Part shown: positions 1-8,627 of the stretch, in pieces
Numbering within the stretch: the stretch's first letter is position 1
Layout: every line of letters starts with the position of its first letter
Assembly: GCA_051004815.1 (NCBI GenBank)
Contig: JBPCJY010000041.1
Location: forward strand, 30,875-94,874
Length of the DNA stretch: 64,000 bases
Direction of reading: 5' to 3'
Origin: JBBQXY01 sp051004815
Lineage (GTDB): Bacteria; Chloroflexota; Ktedonobacteria; Ktedonobacterales; Ktedonobacteraceae
Translations under genes and position numbers: made by a program
The notes under the pieces: model-generated
Told to the model about the DNA's origin: nothing
Databases searched by the model: none
The model's input: the letters and a program-made list of their open reading frames with translations, nothing else

Positions 1-74
1 CCTACGAGCAGACTGGCAGCTAAAGTTGCTAGTTCATTTGTTCAGACTTTCCATATTAACTTTAAGGAGTTGCT

Positions 75-857
75 ATGAGCCGTACACCGCTGGTTCTTTC
101 TACCGTTGCCAATAACGTTGCCCATGTGATGATGAACCGACCTGGTGCGATGAATGCCATGAGCCGGGGGATGATTACCGAACTACGCCAGGCACTGGAG
201 CAAGCGCAAGGCGATGCAAATGTATCAATCATTGTTCTTTCGGGCGCGGGAGGCAATTTTTGCGCTGGTGATGACCTGAAAGAAAGTGAGCATCAGACTG
301 CCGACGATTTCCTGGCACTGATTATGGATCTACAACGGATGACGCGCTTGCTGCTGTTGAGCGAGAAGCCAAGTATCGCGGCCATAGATGGCTATGCCGT
401 AGGTGGAGGCTTCGAGTTGGCTCTGGCCTGCGATTTTCGCGTTGCCAGCACACGCGCACATATGGGATGTGTTGAGGCGAGTGTGGGTATGGTCATTACT
501 GGCGGGACGACTGTGCTACTGCCACAACTGGTGGGACAAGGGGTGGCGCGTGAGATCATCCTGATGGCAGATATTTTTGATGCGGAAGTTGCCAGGAAGC
601 TTGGGTTGCTGCACCGCATGGTAGAGCCGGAACGGCTGGATGCTGAGGTGCAGTCATTGGCTGACAAGATGCTGAGTCGTGCGCCGCTCGCCTTGCGCGA
701 AAGCAAGCGGCTGCTCAATCGCCCGTTAGAGGCCGAATTGGAGCGTGCCTTCCAGAACGAGCTTGAAGCGATCATGCGTTGCTTTGGTACGGCAGATGCT
801 CACGAGGCTAGCGTTGCCTTCCGCGAAAAACGTCGGCCCGTCTTTCAGGGAAGGTGA
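75..857 (+). CDS. Enoyl-CoA hydratase/isomerase (crotonase) family protein
   Basis: Adds water to, or isomerises, an enoyl-CoA thioester in the cytoplasm; the exact substrate cannot be read from the sequence. At 260 residues it has normal family length. The oxyanion-hole strands are FCAGDDLKE (residues 62-70) and DGYAVGGGFELALACDF (105-121). Glu134 (in CVEASVG) and Glu160 (in REIIL) fall where rat mitochondrial enoyl-CoA hydratase carries its two catalytic glutamates, so it looks like an active hydratase. AAGGAG stands 5 bases before the ATG. The last 13 bases overlap the end of the convergent propeller gene. It probably serves the CoA-ligase and oxidoreductase genes to its right; that link is inference from position. 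Confidence 0.9.
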   Translation: MSRTPLVLSTVANNVAHVMMNRPGAMNAMSRGMITELRQALEQAQGDANVSIIVLSGAGGNFCAGDDLKESEHQTADDFLALIMDLQRMTRLLLLSEKPSIAAIDGYAVGGGFELALACDFRVASTRAHMGCVEASVGMVITGGTTVLLPQLVGQGVAREIILMADIFDAEVARKLGLLHRMVEPERLDAEVQSLADKMLSRAPLALRESKRLLNRPLEAELERAFQNELEAIMRCFGTADAHEASVAFREKRRPVFQGR

Positions 858-2161
858 GCTATTGTGGGCAGGTGGAAGGCATATAGTTTTCCGTCCCATG
901 AGCCGACATAGACGACCCCATTGGCGACGGTGGGGGAGGAGTCGATGATGTCGCCAGCAGTGTAGGTCCACAACGTTGTACCTGCCCTGGCATCGAGTGC
1001 ATAGAGTTTGTGATCTTGCGAGCCGACATAGACAATCCCATTAGCGACTGTTGGAGAGGAGTCGATGACAGCTCCAGTGTGAACGGCCCAGATACGTTTG
1101 CCTGTGTTGGCAGCAAAGGCAGTGAGCGAGTGATCTGTTGAGCCGATATAGACCATGCCATTGGCAACCGCCGGAGACGAGTGAATGAAGCCGCCAGTAT
1201 GAGTAGCCCATAAGATGCCTCCAGTCCTGGCATTGAAGGCATAGAGTTGGCTATCCTCTGAGCCAACAAAGACCACGCCATTGGCAATGGCTGGCGAGGA
1301 GACACGAATGGCGAGACCGACTGAAGCGGACCAGAGTGTTTTCCCTGTCCGAGCATCCAGGGCATAGAGGTTGTCATCCTCTGAACCGACATAGATGATC
1401 CCATTTATTACTGCTGGCGAGGAAGACACGAAGTTTCCGGTAGTATGACTCCAGAGAACCGCACCAGTAAGCGCATTGAAAGCATACAGATTGCCATCAT
1501 TGGAGCCGACATAGACGACTGCATTGACTACCGCCGGTGAGGACCAGATATCACCTCCGGTGGTATAAGTCCATATCGTCGCGCCCGTTCTGGCATTCAA
1601 AGCATAAAGCTTGTGGTCATTGGAGCCGACATAGACGATGCCAGCAGCGATTGCCGCTGAGGAACCAATCGAACTTTTCGCGCTGTGAACCCATAGCATC
1701 CTGCCCGTCTTGGCATCTAATGCATAAAGTTTCTGGTCATAAGACCCGATGTAGACGATCCCATTAGCAACTACCGGTGAGGAGATGATATAGCTGCCAG
1801 TAGTAGCCATCCAGTAGGAGACAAGGCGAGAGACGTTCGCGACATTGAGGATATGCTCAGTGGAATTGAAGTTAGTATGTTGTAGATCGAAGCCAAACAT
1901 AGCCGCGTTGGAATTGGCAGGAACAGGCGGATGAGCAGGAGCCGCTTTCCGCTTGAGTGCCTGGGAAGTGAGAAGCGCAACGCTTCCCAGGACAACGATG
2001 AGTACCAGTCCAAGTAAGAGTGCTGTTTTTCCCTTGGAAAGGCCTGGAATGCCAGAGATGCCTAAAAAGACTGAACGCTGCTTGTTAAGTGTTGTATCCA
2101 CTGCTGGCGGAGGTGACGCGAGGTCTTTTTCGCCTTCTGGTTTATCTGGAATGTCAGCCAT
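845..2161 (-). CDS. Membrane-anchored PQQ-like beta-propeller repeat protein
   Basis: A 438-residue protein with a cytoplasmic N-terminus, one membrane segment (LLLGLVLIVVLGSVALL, about residues 48-65) and an outside domain made of eight repeats of about 40 residues. Each repeat has the pattern S(S)P-VANGxVYVGSxDxKLYALxAxTG-xxLW, the PQQ-binding-like/YVTN propeller signature, enough for one eight-bladed propeller. No catalytic residue of quinoprotein dehydrogenases is evident, so binding or scaffolding is more likely than enzymatic activity. The repeats are close at DNA level as well, with a period of 120 bases (one unit is 123). It is the last gene of the minus-strand run, but a 678-base gap separates it from the CoA ligase, so co-transcription is doubtful. 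Confidence 0.88.
   Translation of the reverse strand: MADIPDKPEGEKDLASPPPAVDTTLNKQRSVFLGISGIPGLSKGKTALLLGLVLIVVLGSVALLTSQALKRKAAPAHPPVPANSNAAMFGFDLQHTNFNSTEHILNVANVSRLVSYWMATTGSYIISSPVVANGIVYIGSYDQKLYALDAKTGRMLWVHSAKSSIGSSAAIAAGIVYVGSNDHKLYALNARTGATIWTYTTGGDIWSSPAVVNAVVYVGSNDGNLYAFNALTGAVLWSHTTGNFVSSSPAVINGIIYVGSEDDNLYALDARTGKTLWSASVGLAIRVSSPAIANGVVFVGSEDSQLYAFNARTGGILWATHTGGFIHSSPAVANGMVYIGSTDHSLTAFAANTGKRIWAVHTGAVIDSSPTVANGIVYVGSQDHKLYALDARAGTTLWTYTAGDIIDSSPTVANGVVYVGSWDGKLYAFHLPTIAHLP
880..1800 (-). repeat. Eight in-gene tandem repeats, period 120 bp
   Basis: Within the propeller gene the plus strand shows AGCCGACATAGAC or a close variant at about 901, 1021, 1141, 1261, 1384, 1504, 1624 and 1744. 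Spacing is 120 bases except for one 123-base step, which adds one residue (the AIRVSS blade). The high identity suggests recent blade amplification or gene conversion. Confidence 0.85.
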
Positions 2162-2249
2162 TATGTTTATTTCCTTTCGCCAGAAATGCTAGTCTGCATG
2201 ATTAGTATTCGGTTTGTACAATCAGATTGTAGCAGATTCCTTAATCCAT

Positions 2250-2477
2250 TTGGGATATGCGACACACTTGGGACATTTGCGACATGCGACACATGGGACA
2301 TGTCTCTCCATCCATACAGGTGATTGACGAGGACGGGCCGATAATGAGTTTAATACATGAATGTGGATATCCACCCACCGGGACGGGCCGATCAATCGCG
2401 CCCTACTACACTGCCAACTTTCAATTATTTGGGACATGCGACACTTGAGACATTTGGGACTTGGGATGGATGTGACG
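2250..2477. repeat. Degenerate short GACA-type repeats in a gene-free stretch
   Basis: The gap 2162-2839 (678 bases) holds no convincing gene. At 2250-2303 and 2430-2477 the plus strand is built from repeated GGGACAT, GCGACA(T/C) and GTGACA words with 7-10-base spacing. The word GGGACGGGCCGAT occurs twice between them (about 2329 and 2389). Similar words recur inside the 76-bp repeat to the right. This looks like a decayed minisatellite; no function can be assigned. Confidence 0.55.
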
Positions 2478-2484
2478 TCTCTTT

Positions 2485-2636
2485 GTTGATATTGGCTACT
2501 GTGAAAAACTTGCGTTGAAGCTTTCGTCCGTGATGGATGTGACACTTGTGACACCTCTTCGTTGATATAGGTTACTGTGAAAAACTTGCGTTGAAGCTTT
2601 CGTTCATGATGGTTGGGACATTTGTGACATATTTTT
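2485..2636. repeat. 76-bp tandem repeat, two copies plus the start of a third
   Basis: Copy 1 is 2485-2560 and copy 2 is 2561-2636; a third copy begins at 2637 with GTTGAT and then breaks off. The shared core includes TACTGTGAAAAACTTGCGT and TTGAAGCTTTCGT. Each copy ends in the GTGACA-type words of the neighbouring repeat field. The copies differ by several substitutions, so the duplication is not very recent. Confidence 0.75.
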
Positions 2637-2839
2637 GTTGATGGGAGGGAGCCGAGGAAGGGAACGCTGTTTGTAAAAAGACTAGGGGTAGGTGTGACGA
2701 GCTCCAAGACAGAGTCGAGAATACGTATGTTCTGATAAGGCATTTAAGGTGTTGCCTTAGGCAGAGTATACCATAATATTAAGGAGCAAGCAAGGGCTGA
2801 TTGTCGGCTCGCGGGGTTGGCTGGTAGGCTTTAGGCGTA

Positions 2840-4462
2840 TCAGTCGGGATGGGCTGAGCCAGTAGAACCACGTAATAGTTGCTTCATCACTTTTCCGCCT
2901 GGATTGCGCGGCAATTCAGCACGGAACTCTACAATGGCAGGAACTTTGAAGGCCGCAAGTCGCTCGGCTACGAATGCCCGTAACGCAAGTGGATCAATTG
3001 TGCAGCCTGGACGTAGTACGACGATGGCTTTGACAATCTCACCATAAAAGGTGTCAGGTTGACCTACAACGGCAGCTTCGAGGACGCATGGATGGCTATA
3101 CAACACGTTTTCAACCTCGGCGCAGTATACCTTCTCGCCAGCACGACTGATCATATCCTTCTTACGATCAACGATATGCACAAAACCGTCAGCATCAATA
3201 CGAGCCATGTCGCCTGTAAGAAACCATCCACCTGCTAGAAACGCTTTAGTGGTGGCCGCTTCGTTTTGCCAATACTCCTTAAATACCATGGGGCCGCGAA
3301 TGGCTAACTCTCCCACTGTGTTGGCTTGCAGTGAGTGACTATCTTCGTCCACAACCTGTACTTCTGTCACCGGTAAGGGCAATCCGGCGGCTCCCGGTCG
3401 CTCTAGCTTGTAGCGATCAGGGAGGCAGGTAGCGGGGGAAGTTGTTTCTGTCAGGCCGTAGAAATTCAGGAACTTCACCTGCGCCGCTTTTCGTGTCCAG
3501 GCATGAACCACATCGGGCGGCAATGGTGCGCCACCTGCTGCTGCCAAACGTAAGGTTGAGATGTCGCGACGATCAAAATCAGGATGGTTCATGAGCATGA
3601 TGTACATGGTTGGCACGCCAAAAAAGTGTGTCACATGCTCATGTTCGATCAATTCCAAAGCGGGTGCGGCGCGAAATGGCATACGTTGCAGCACCAATGT
3701 TCCGCCCTGGTAGAGAAATTGGGCAAACTGGGCAGCCAACCCCGTGATGTGAAAGATTGGTACGCCAAGCAACGTCACGTCGTCAGCGGTCAAGGCTTTG
3801 ACCAACTCATAATTGATAAGGGTATGCATCAGGTTGAAATGGGTGCAGATGGCTCCCTTGGGCAGACCGGTTGTACCCGACGTGTAGCATAAATAAAGAG
3901 CGTCATCTTCATGCACCGCAATGGCTGGTGGTACACCACCGCGTAGCACCTCCTGCCACGGACGCGTACCGTTCGGAGCTTCTCCCTCTACGATAAAGAC
4001 GCCCTGTATCCCTGGCAAATGTACTCCTGCGGAAGACAGCTTCTCCCACTGTTCCAATGTCGCAACGAGTACGCGAGTGCCAGAGTTATCAAGCATGAAG
4101 AGCAGTTCTTGGGCCGTCAGACGCGTGTTCAGCGGTACCAATATTGCTCCCAGCAGCGAGATGCCGATGGCTGCAATAGCAAACTCCGGTGTATTTCCGG
4201 TCAGGACGGCAACACGATCTCCTTTCCCAATCCCATAATCCAGGTGAATCGTAGCGGCAAACGCGTTCGCTTCGTCCATTAACTGGCGATAAGTCCAGCG
4301 ACGGCCTTCAAAAACCAGTGCGATTTTTTCTGGATAGCGCGTCACTGACTGCGCGACGACCTCGTTGAAATTGGCGGGACGCTGGCTAAAGACCAGCGTT
4401 TCACGCCCGTAATGTGTCTCATGGGCAAGGGGTGGTACTGGTAGTACAGTTACTTGTGGCAT
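2840..4462 (-). CDS. Acyl/aryl-CoA synthetase (AMP-dependent, ANL superfamily)
   Basis: Activates a carboxylic acid with ATP and joins it to CoA through an acyl-adenylate. The P-loop-like motif is YTSGTTGLPKGAICTH, the A8 hinge region reads LTGDMARIDADGF then DRKKDMISRAGEKVY, and the C-terminal catalytic lysine lies in NPGGKVMKQLL. About 540 residues is normal for the family. The ATG at 4462 is preferred because AGGA lies 8-10 bases upstream; an upstream in-frame start at 4495 would add 11 residues without a clear ribosome site. It follows the cyclase gene by 45 bases and belongs to the catabolic run. The acid substrate is unknown; aromatic or branched acids are possible. Confidence 0.9.
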   Translation of the reverse strand: MPQVTVLPVPPLAHETHYGRETLVFSQRPANFNEVVAQSVTRYPEKIALVFEGRRWTYRQLMDEANAFAATIHLDYGIGKGDRVAVLTGNTPEFAIAAIGISLLGAILVPLNTRLTAQELLFMLDNSGTRVLVATLEQWEKLSSAGVHLPGIQGVFIVEGEAPNGTRPWQEVLRGGVPPAIAVHEDDALYLCYTSGTTGLPKGAICTHFNLMHTLINYELVKALTADDVTLLGVPIFHITGLAAQFAQFLYQGGTLVLQRMPFRAAPALELIEHEHVTHFFGVPTMYIMLMNHPDFDRRDISTLRLAAAGGAPLPPDVVHAWTRKAAQVKFLNFYGLTETTSPATCLPDRYKLERPGAAGLPLPVTEVQVVDEDSHSLQANTVGELAIRGPMVFKEYWQNEAATTKAFLAGGWFLTGDMARIDADGFVHIVDRKKDMISRAGEKVYCAEVENVLYSHPCVLEAAVVGQPDTFYGEIVKAIVVLRPGCTIDPLALRAFVAERLAAFKVPAIVEFRAELPRNPGGKVMKQLLRGSTGSAHPD

Positions 4463-4507
4463 AGCATTTGTTCCTGTGTTCCCATGCTGACGCAATGCAT
4501 GCAGACA

Positions 4508-5200
4508 TTAGTCTTCGAGTAAAGCTACTACTCGCACCGGTGATCCTGTGCCTTCGCGAATGCGCAAGGGAAAGCCCATAAGGGTGAAGCGTTTACCCAC
4601 CACCTGATCGAGATTGGCAAGGTTCTCATAGTGGGTGATGCCATACTTGCGGCACATCATATGGCAGGGATACGTACGGCTGATAGGGTTATCCGGGCTG
4701 GGTGAGTCCACGCCAAATGTTTTCACTCCCTGCTCGACCAGCCACATGCTGGCGGACTCGTCCAGGCCCGGATACTGGTTGAGGTACTCTTTCGTCCCAT
4801 GAAGGCGGTTAAAGGTAGCGGTATAGAACAGAAGTATATCACCACGGCGTACAGCGACATGAGAGCGCGTGACCGCCTCATCCATATCGGCAGCGTTGAT
4901 GTAGTCATGCGGCTTCTTGTGCGAGAGATCGATGCACACTGTAGTACCATAGAACAGGTCTAACGACATCTTTTCTATCGATGGCGCGGCGGGATTCGTA
5001 TCCAGGTGGCTGAGGGCGTCTACATGGGTAGGGCCATGATCGCTCATGAGTAGCCCTCTGGACTGATACGAGAATCCTCCCTCGAAGTTATTTTTTGTCT
5101 CTTCGTGGGTATGGTGCTCCCAGATGACTGTCTTGAGATGCCCTGGATAGACAAACATGCCTTGATATATCTCCTGGGTAAGGTCGATGAGCCTGGACAT
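4508..5200 (-). CDS. Cyclase/kynurenine-formamidase-like metal hydrolase
   Basis: A 230-residue member of the putative cyclase family (PF04199), which includes metal-dependent kynurenine formamidase and isatin hydrolase. The metal-site signature HxGTHxDxxxH appears as DHGPTHVDALSHLD (about residues 53-66), with Pro in place of the usual glycine-following residue. FGVDSPSPDN and the C-terminal GFPLRI region are also family-like. It would open a ring or cut an amide or lactone in the cytoplasm. GAGGAGG stands 7 bases before the ATG. Its place between an SDR and a CoA ligase suggests a hydrolytic step that frees the acid for CoA activation; this is inference. Confidence 0.85.
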   Translation of the reverse strand: MSRLIDLTQEIYQGMFVYPGHLKTVIWEHHTHEETKNNFEGGFSYQSRGLLMSDHGPTHVDALSHLDTNPAAPSIEKMSLDLFYGTTVCIDLSHKKPHDYINAADMDEAVTRSHVAVRRGDILLFYTATFNRLHGTKEYLNQYPGLDESASMWLVEQGVKTFGVDSPSPDNPISRTYPCHMMCRKYGITHYENLANLDQVVGKRFTLMGFPLRIREGTGSPVRVVALLED

Positions 5201-5268
5201 TGCACTGCCTCCTCTATGTTGAAACGACTTTTTGTGTAAATAGTAGTCTACTGATCAGCATTTGACAG

Positions 5269-5344
5269 GCCGCCGACGGCGGCGGGAAAAGGAGGGAAGC
5301 TAGGGCACAGCCCTAGAACCCAGTCAAGGGGCGGCAGCCCCTTG
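5269..5344. repeat. Triple-hairpin extragenic repeat (REP-like)
   Basis: Three consecutive perfect hairpins: GCCGCC/GGCGGC (5269-5283, 3-base loop), CTAGGGC/GCCCTAG (5300-5316, 3-base loop) and CAAGGGGC/GCCCCTTG (5325-5344, 4-base loop). The GC-rich composition and words such as AGGGCACAGCCCTAG resemble dispersed extragenic repeats common in Chloroflexota and related genomes. It lies between two co-directional genes (SDR stop, cyclase start), so it would be transcribed and could stabilise or attenuate the message. Confidence 0.65.
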
Positions 5345-5382
5345 CATCCCCGCTTTTCACATGAAGATCAAAAAAGCACTTG

Positions 5383-6162
5383 TTAATACATAGTCATACC
5401 GGCGGAAACATTTACGTCTTCGCCGGTTATTGATGCGGCCCTGTCAGAAGCGAGAAAGACCGCCACCTTTGCCACGTCGTCAGGCGGAATGATATGTCCC
5501 AGTGGAGAGTCGCGCAGGAATTGTTGGCGGGCCTCTGCCGGACTAATGCCCTTTGCCTCCGCCTGTTTGCGAAAGACCCAATCGATGCGCTCACCTTCTA
5601 CAGGGCCAGGAGAAATTACGTTGACGCGAATGTTGTATGCGCCCGTCTCCCAGGCCAGTGTTCTGGCTAACCCCAGCACAGCCATTTTACTGGCAGCATA
5701 GGGTGTGCGCCCAACTAACGGACGTTTCCCGGTCATTGAGCCGATGATAACGATACTACCCGCCTGTCGCTCGATCATAGCGGGGAGGAAAGCCCGGCAA
5801 CAAAGGTACGTTCCAGTGCTATTGACCGCGAATGTCTCTTGCCAATCTTGCGGGGTAATCTCCCACAATGGCGCAGTAGGGCCTGCTATACCGCTATTGT
5901 TCACCAGTATATCAATATGCCCGAAATGTGTCAATGTTCGCGTGGCGAGAGCTTGTACGCTATCCGCATCGCGGATATCGGTCTGTACAACCAGCACTTC
6001 TCGTCCCAGCGGTGTTAGGGCGTTACGCGTTTCCTCTAACGCCTCTAGCGAACGAGAAGCCAGTACCAGATTGGCTCCTTCTTGAGCATACGCGAGGGCG
6101 ATGGCGCGTCCAATGCCACGCCCTCCACCTGTTACAACGGCGACTTTATCCTTTAATAGCAT
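5383..6162 (-). CDS. SDR-family NAD(P)-dependent dehydrogenase
   Basis: A classical 259-residue short-chain dehydrogenase/reductase of the FabG/3-oxoacyl type that oxidises a secondary alcohol or reduces a ketone. The cofactor loop is TGGGRGIGRAIA (about residues 11-22), followed by NNSG (about 88-91), the catalytic Ser in IIGSMTG and the YAASK catalytic pair (about residues 155-159). The acidic-residue position after beta-2 carries ASRSLE, which favours NADP. GAGGAAAA precedes the ATG. It lies 24 bases after the molybdenum hydroxylase large subunit, consistent with dehydrogenating a hydroxylated intermediate. Confidence 0.9.
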   Translation of the reverse strand: MLLKDKVAVVTGGGRGIGRAIALAYAQEGANLVLASRSLEALEETRNALTPLGREVLVVQTDIRDADSVQALATRTLTHFGHIDILVNNSGIAGPTAPLWEITPQDWQETFAVNSTGTYLCCRAFLPAMIERQAGSIVIIGSMTGKRPLVGRTPYAASKMAVLGLARTLAWETGAYNIRVNVISPGPVEGERIDWVFRKQAEAKGISPAEARQQFLRDSPLGHIIPPDDVAKVAVFLASDRAASITGEDVNVSAGMTMY

Positions 6163-6186
6163 GGGTGAGTTTTCCTCGTGTTAGTA

Positions 6187-8601
6187 TTACGCCTTATTCT
6201 GCGCTTGGGCTTGCTTGACCCATTTGACGATTTTCTCTGGTGTGATCGGCATTTCGTCAATCTTCACGCCGAACGGCTGAAGCGCATCTTCGACTGCTCG
6301 TGTCACTGCTGGTGGAGCGACCATACGCCCACCTTCACCGCCGCCTTTTACACCGTAGGCTGTGAAAGGCGAAGGGGTCTCGAAGTGGTACACCTCAATA
6401 TTGGGAACATCGTTCGCGGTGGGCAGCAGATAATCGGCAAAGGTTGTCGTCAGGTTTTGACCATCCGCGTCATAGCGAATCTCTTCGAGCAAGGCGAGGC
6501 CGATACCTTGCACGATGCCACCACGGATCTGCCCTTTCAGTGATAAGGGATTCATCACTGTACCAACATCGTGGACTGCGCTATATTTGAGGAAGGTGAT
6601 CTTCCCCGTCTGAATATCCACTTCCACGACGACGATATGGGCGGCGTGGCCCATAATGGGATAGAAAACGCCCAGGTCTTTGCGATCCTCGCTGGGCATC
6701 GTGGTAAAGGGATGGTCATACGTAAAGGTTCCTTCCAGGCCGCTCTCCATGTCTGACGGCAAATCGAGCTTATGCCAGTAGGCTTTCATGCCAATATCGG
6801 CGATACTGAGCGAGGAACTGGGCATCCCTTTGACCGAGATGCGTCCCTCGGCAAGCTCCAGGTCGTCGGGATTGACCTCAAGTAGATGACCCGCAATTTT
6901 GAACATCTTGTCCTTGAGTTTCGCGGTCGCTCCCATTAATGCTCCTGAAAGCATGACCGTCATGCGGCTTCCACCAGGGCCGGCACCGGGCAAGGCGTGG
7001 GCAGAGCTATCATACGTTACCGTTACATCGGTAGGATTGATGCCTAACTCTTCAGCAACCACTTGTGAGGCGATGGTTTCAGGACTGTTGCCCCAGAATG
7101 GCGAGAACATCGTGACGATCACGCCGCCAGTAGGGCCTATGCCGATGCGCACACTTTCTGGCGTAGAGGTCAGACCCGTCGCGGGGCCGGGATTGTGGAA
7201 CCAGAACTCGGTCGAGCTATAGGTGCTGCGTTGCTGTGCGGTAGCCAGGCCGATACCAATGTATCGGCCCTCCTGGCGTCCACGTTCCTGCTCCTGACGC
7301 CAATACGCTAATTCGCCATGCTCCAATGCCAAGTCCAGCACCGCAGGATAGTTGCCGCTGTCATACACGTTCCCGGTCGGTATCTTATAGGGGAACTGAT
7401 CCGGCTGAATGAAGTTGCGTCTACGCAGGTCTATGCCATCAAAGCCGAGTTCATCCACGGCGGCATCCACCAGACGCTCTAAGACCCAGTTGCCGACATC
7501 GGAACCGGCACCACGAAACACTGTCTGTTGATTTTTATTGGTCAAGACGGCTTTAATGCCAGTCTCAGCACTCCGAATCGTGTACGGGCCGGTAATCTGC
7601 GCCATCATATTGGTATTGCCGGTAATGGCGAAGATAAAATAGGCACCGTAGTCGTCGATGGTATGCAGACGCAAGCTCAGAAATTTCCCCTCTTTGCTCA
7701 GCGCAAGCTGTGCATCATAGACACGATCAGGCCCCTGGGAATCGTTAGCCAGCAGATTATCGCTGCGATCTTCCATAAACTTGACAGGTCGCCCTGTTAC
7801 ACGGGAAAGGACACCCGCAATGCCGATGATCTTCGCCAGGAAGTGTTTGCTGCCGAAGCTACCGCCCACGTACATGGGATGGAAATTGAGCATGTGGGGA
7901 GGAGTACGCAACATGCCCGCCATCACCCAGGAGGCCGAGTTTATCATGTTGGTATTGGACCATATCTCCATCGTGCCTTTCGATGGGTCGTAGTGACAGA
8001 CAACGCCATTGGTCTCCATCGGTGCGGCAGTGGCACGGGGCCAACGTAGATGTCGCTGAATGATATGGTCGGCCTGGGCAAAGTCTCCATCGACATCACC
8101 AAAGGTGAAAACATGGTCAAAGACGACATTAGAGTGCAGATTCTCATGCACCAGAGCTGCACCGGGTTCCATCGCCGCAATGGGGTCAGATAGTACAGGC
8201 AACTGTTCCCACTCGATCTCGACCAGGTCCAGGGCATCTTCCGCAATATAGCGATTCTCTGCGGCGACCACCACTACAGCTTCACCGACGTAGCGCACCT
8301 TCTCGACGGCAATGGCGTGTTGTACTACGGGTTCAGCACAGAATGCTGGCATGGGATCCATGAGTTCGGCTGCCTCGCGCCCGCTCAGCACAGCGTAGAC
8401 ACCAGGAAGAGCCTTAGCAGCACTGGTATCTATTTTGAGTATGCGTGCATGGGCATAGGGGCTGCGCAAGACGGCGGCATGGAGCATTCCTGGCAGTCGC
8501 ACATCATTGACGTACTGGGCATTGCCCATGAGCAATGATGGGTCTTCGCGCCGTTTCACATCTTTGCCAACCCATGTATAGCCGTTCGTTGTCGTGGTCA
8601 T
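6187..8601 (-). CDS. Xanthine dehydrogenase-family molybdopterin subunit (CoxL-like)
   Basis: The 804-residue catalytic subunit of a molybdenum hydroxylase, which inserts water-derived oxygen into an N-heterocycle, aldehyde or similar carbon. The Moco-binding domains are complete, and the catalytic glutamate lies in KGGGEGGRMVAPP near residue 770. The active-site loop is VFRGAGSD (about residue 368). CO-oxidising form I CoxL has AYxCSFR, so this is not a CO dehydrogenase; form II usually has AYRGAGR, from which it also departs. AAGGAG precedes the ATG. It is the third gene of an M-S-L operon, 26 bases after the iron-sulfur subunit. The substrate is unknown. Confidence 0.92.
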   Translation of the reverse strand: MTTTTNGYTWVGKDVKRREDPSLLMGNAQYVNDVRLPGMLHAAVLRSPYAHARILKIDTSAAKALPGVYAVLSGREAAELMDPMPAFCAEPVVQHAIAVEKVRYVGEAVVVVAAENRYIAEDALDLVEIEWEQLPVLSDPIAAMEPGAALVHENLHSNVVFDHVFTFGDVDGDFAQADHIIQRHLRWPRATAAPMETNGVVCHYDPSKGTMEIWSNTNMINSASWVMAGMLRTPPHMLNFHPMYVGGSFGSKHFLAKIIGIAGVLSRVTGRPVKFMEDRSDNLLANDSQGPDRVYDAQLALSKEGKFLSLRLHTIDDYGAYFIFAITGNTNMMAQITGPYTIRSAETGIKAVLTNKNQQTVFRGAGSDVGNWVLERLVDAAVDELGFDGIDLRRRNFIQPDQFPYKIPTGNVYDSGNYPAVLDLALEHGELAYWRQEQERGRQEGRYIGIGLATAQQRSTYSSTEFWFHNPGPATGLTSTPESVRIGIGPTGGVIVTMFSPFWGNSPETIASQVVAEELGINPTDVTVTYDSSAHALPGAGPGGSRMTVMLSGALMGATAKLKDKMFKIAGHLLEVNPDDLELAEGRISVKGMPSSSLSIADIGMKAYWHKLDLPSDMESGLEGTFTYDHPFTTMPSEDRKDLGVFYPIMGHAAHIVVVEVDIQTGKITFLKYSAVHDVGTVMNPLSLKGQIRGGIVQGIGLALLEEIRYDADGQNLTTTFADYLLPTANDVPNIEVYHFETPSPFTAYGVKGGGEGGRMVAPPAVTRAVEDALQPFGVKIDEMPITPEKIVKWVKQAQAQNKA

Positions 8602-8627
8602 CTCGTTTTACTCCTTCCCTGGAAATA

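Noticed and set aside
2250..2636. Possible CRISPR array
   Set aside because: The repeats are degenerate, of unequal spacing, lack unique spacers of constant length, and no cas genes are present.
2222..2743. A 173-codon minus-strand frame with paired cysteines (KCPKC-like)
   Set aside because: The Cys pairs come from translating the GACA-type repeats; it has no ribosome site, no family resemblance and covers the 76-bp tandem repeat.
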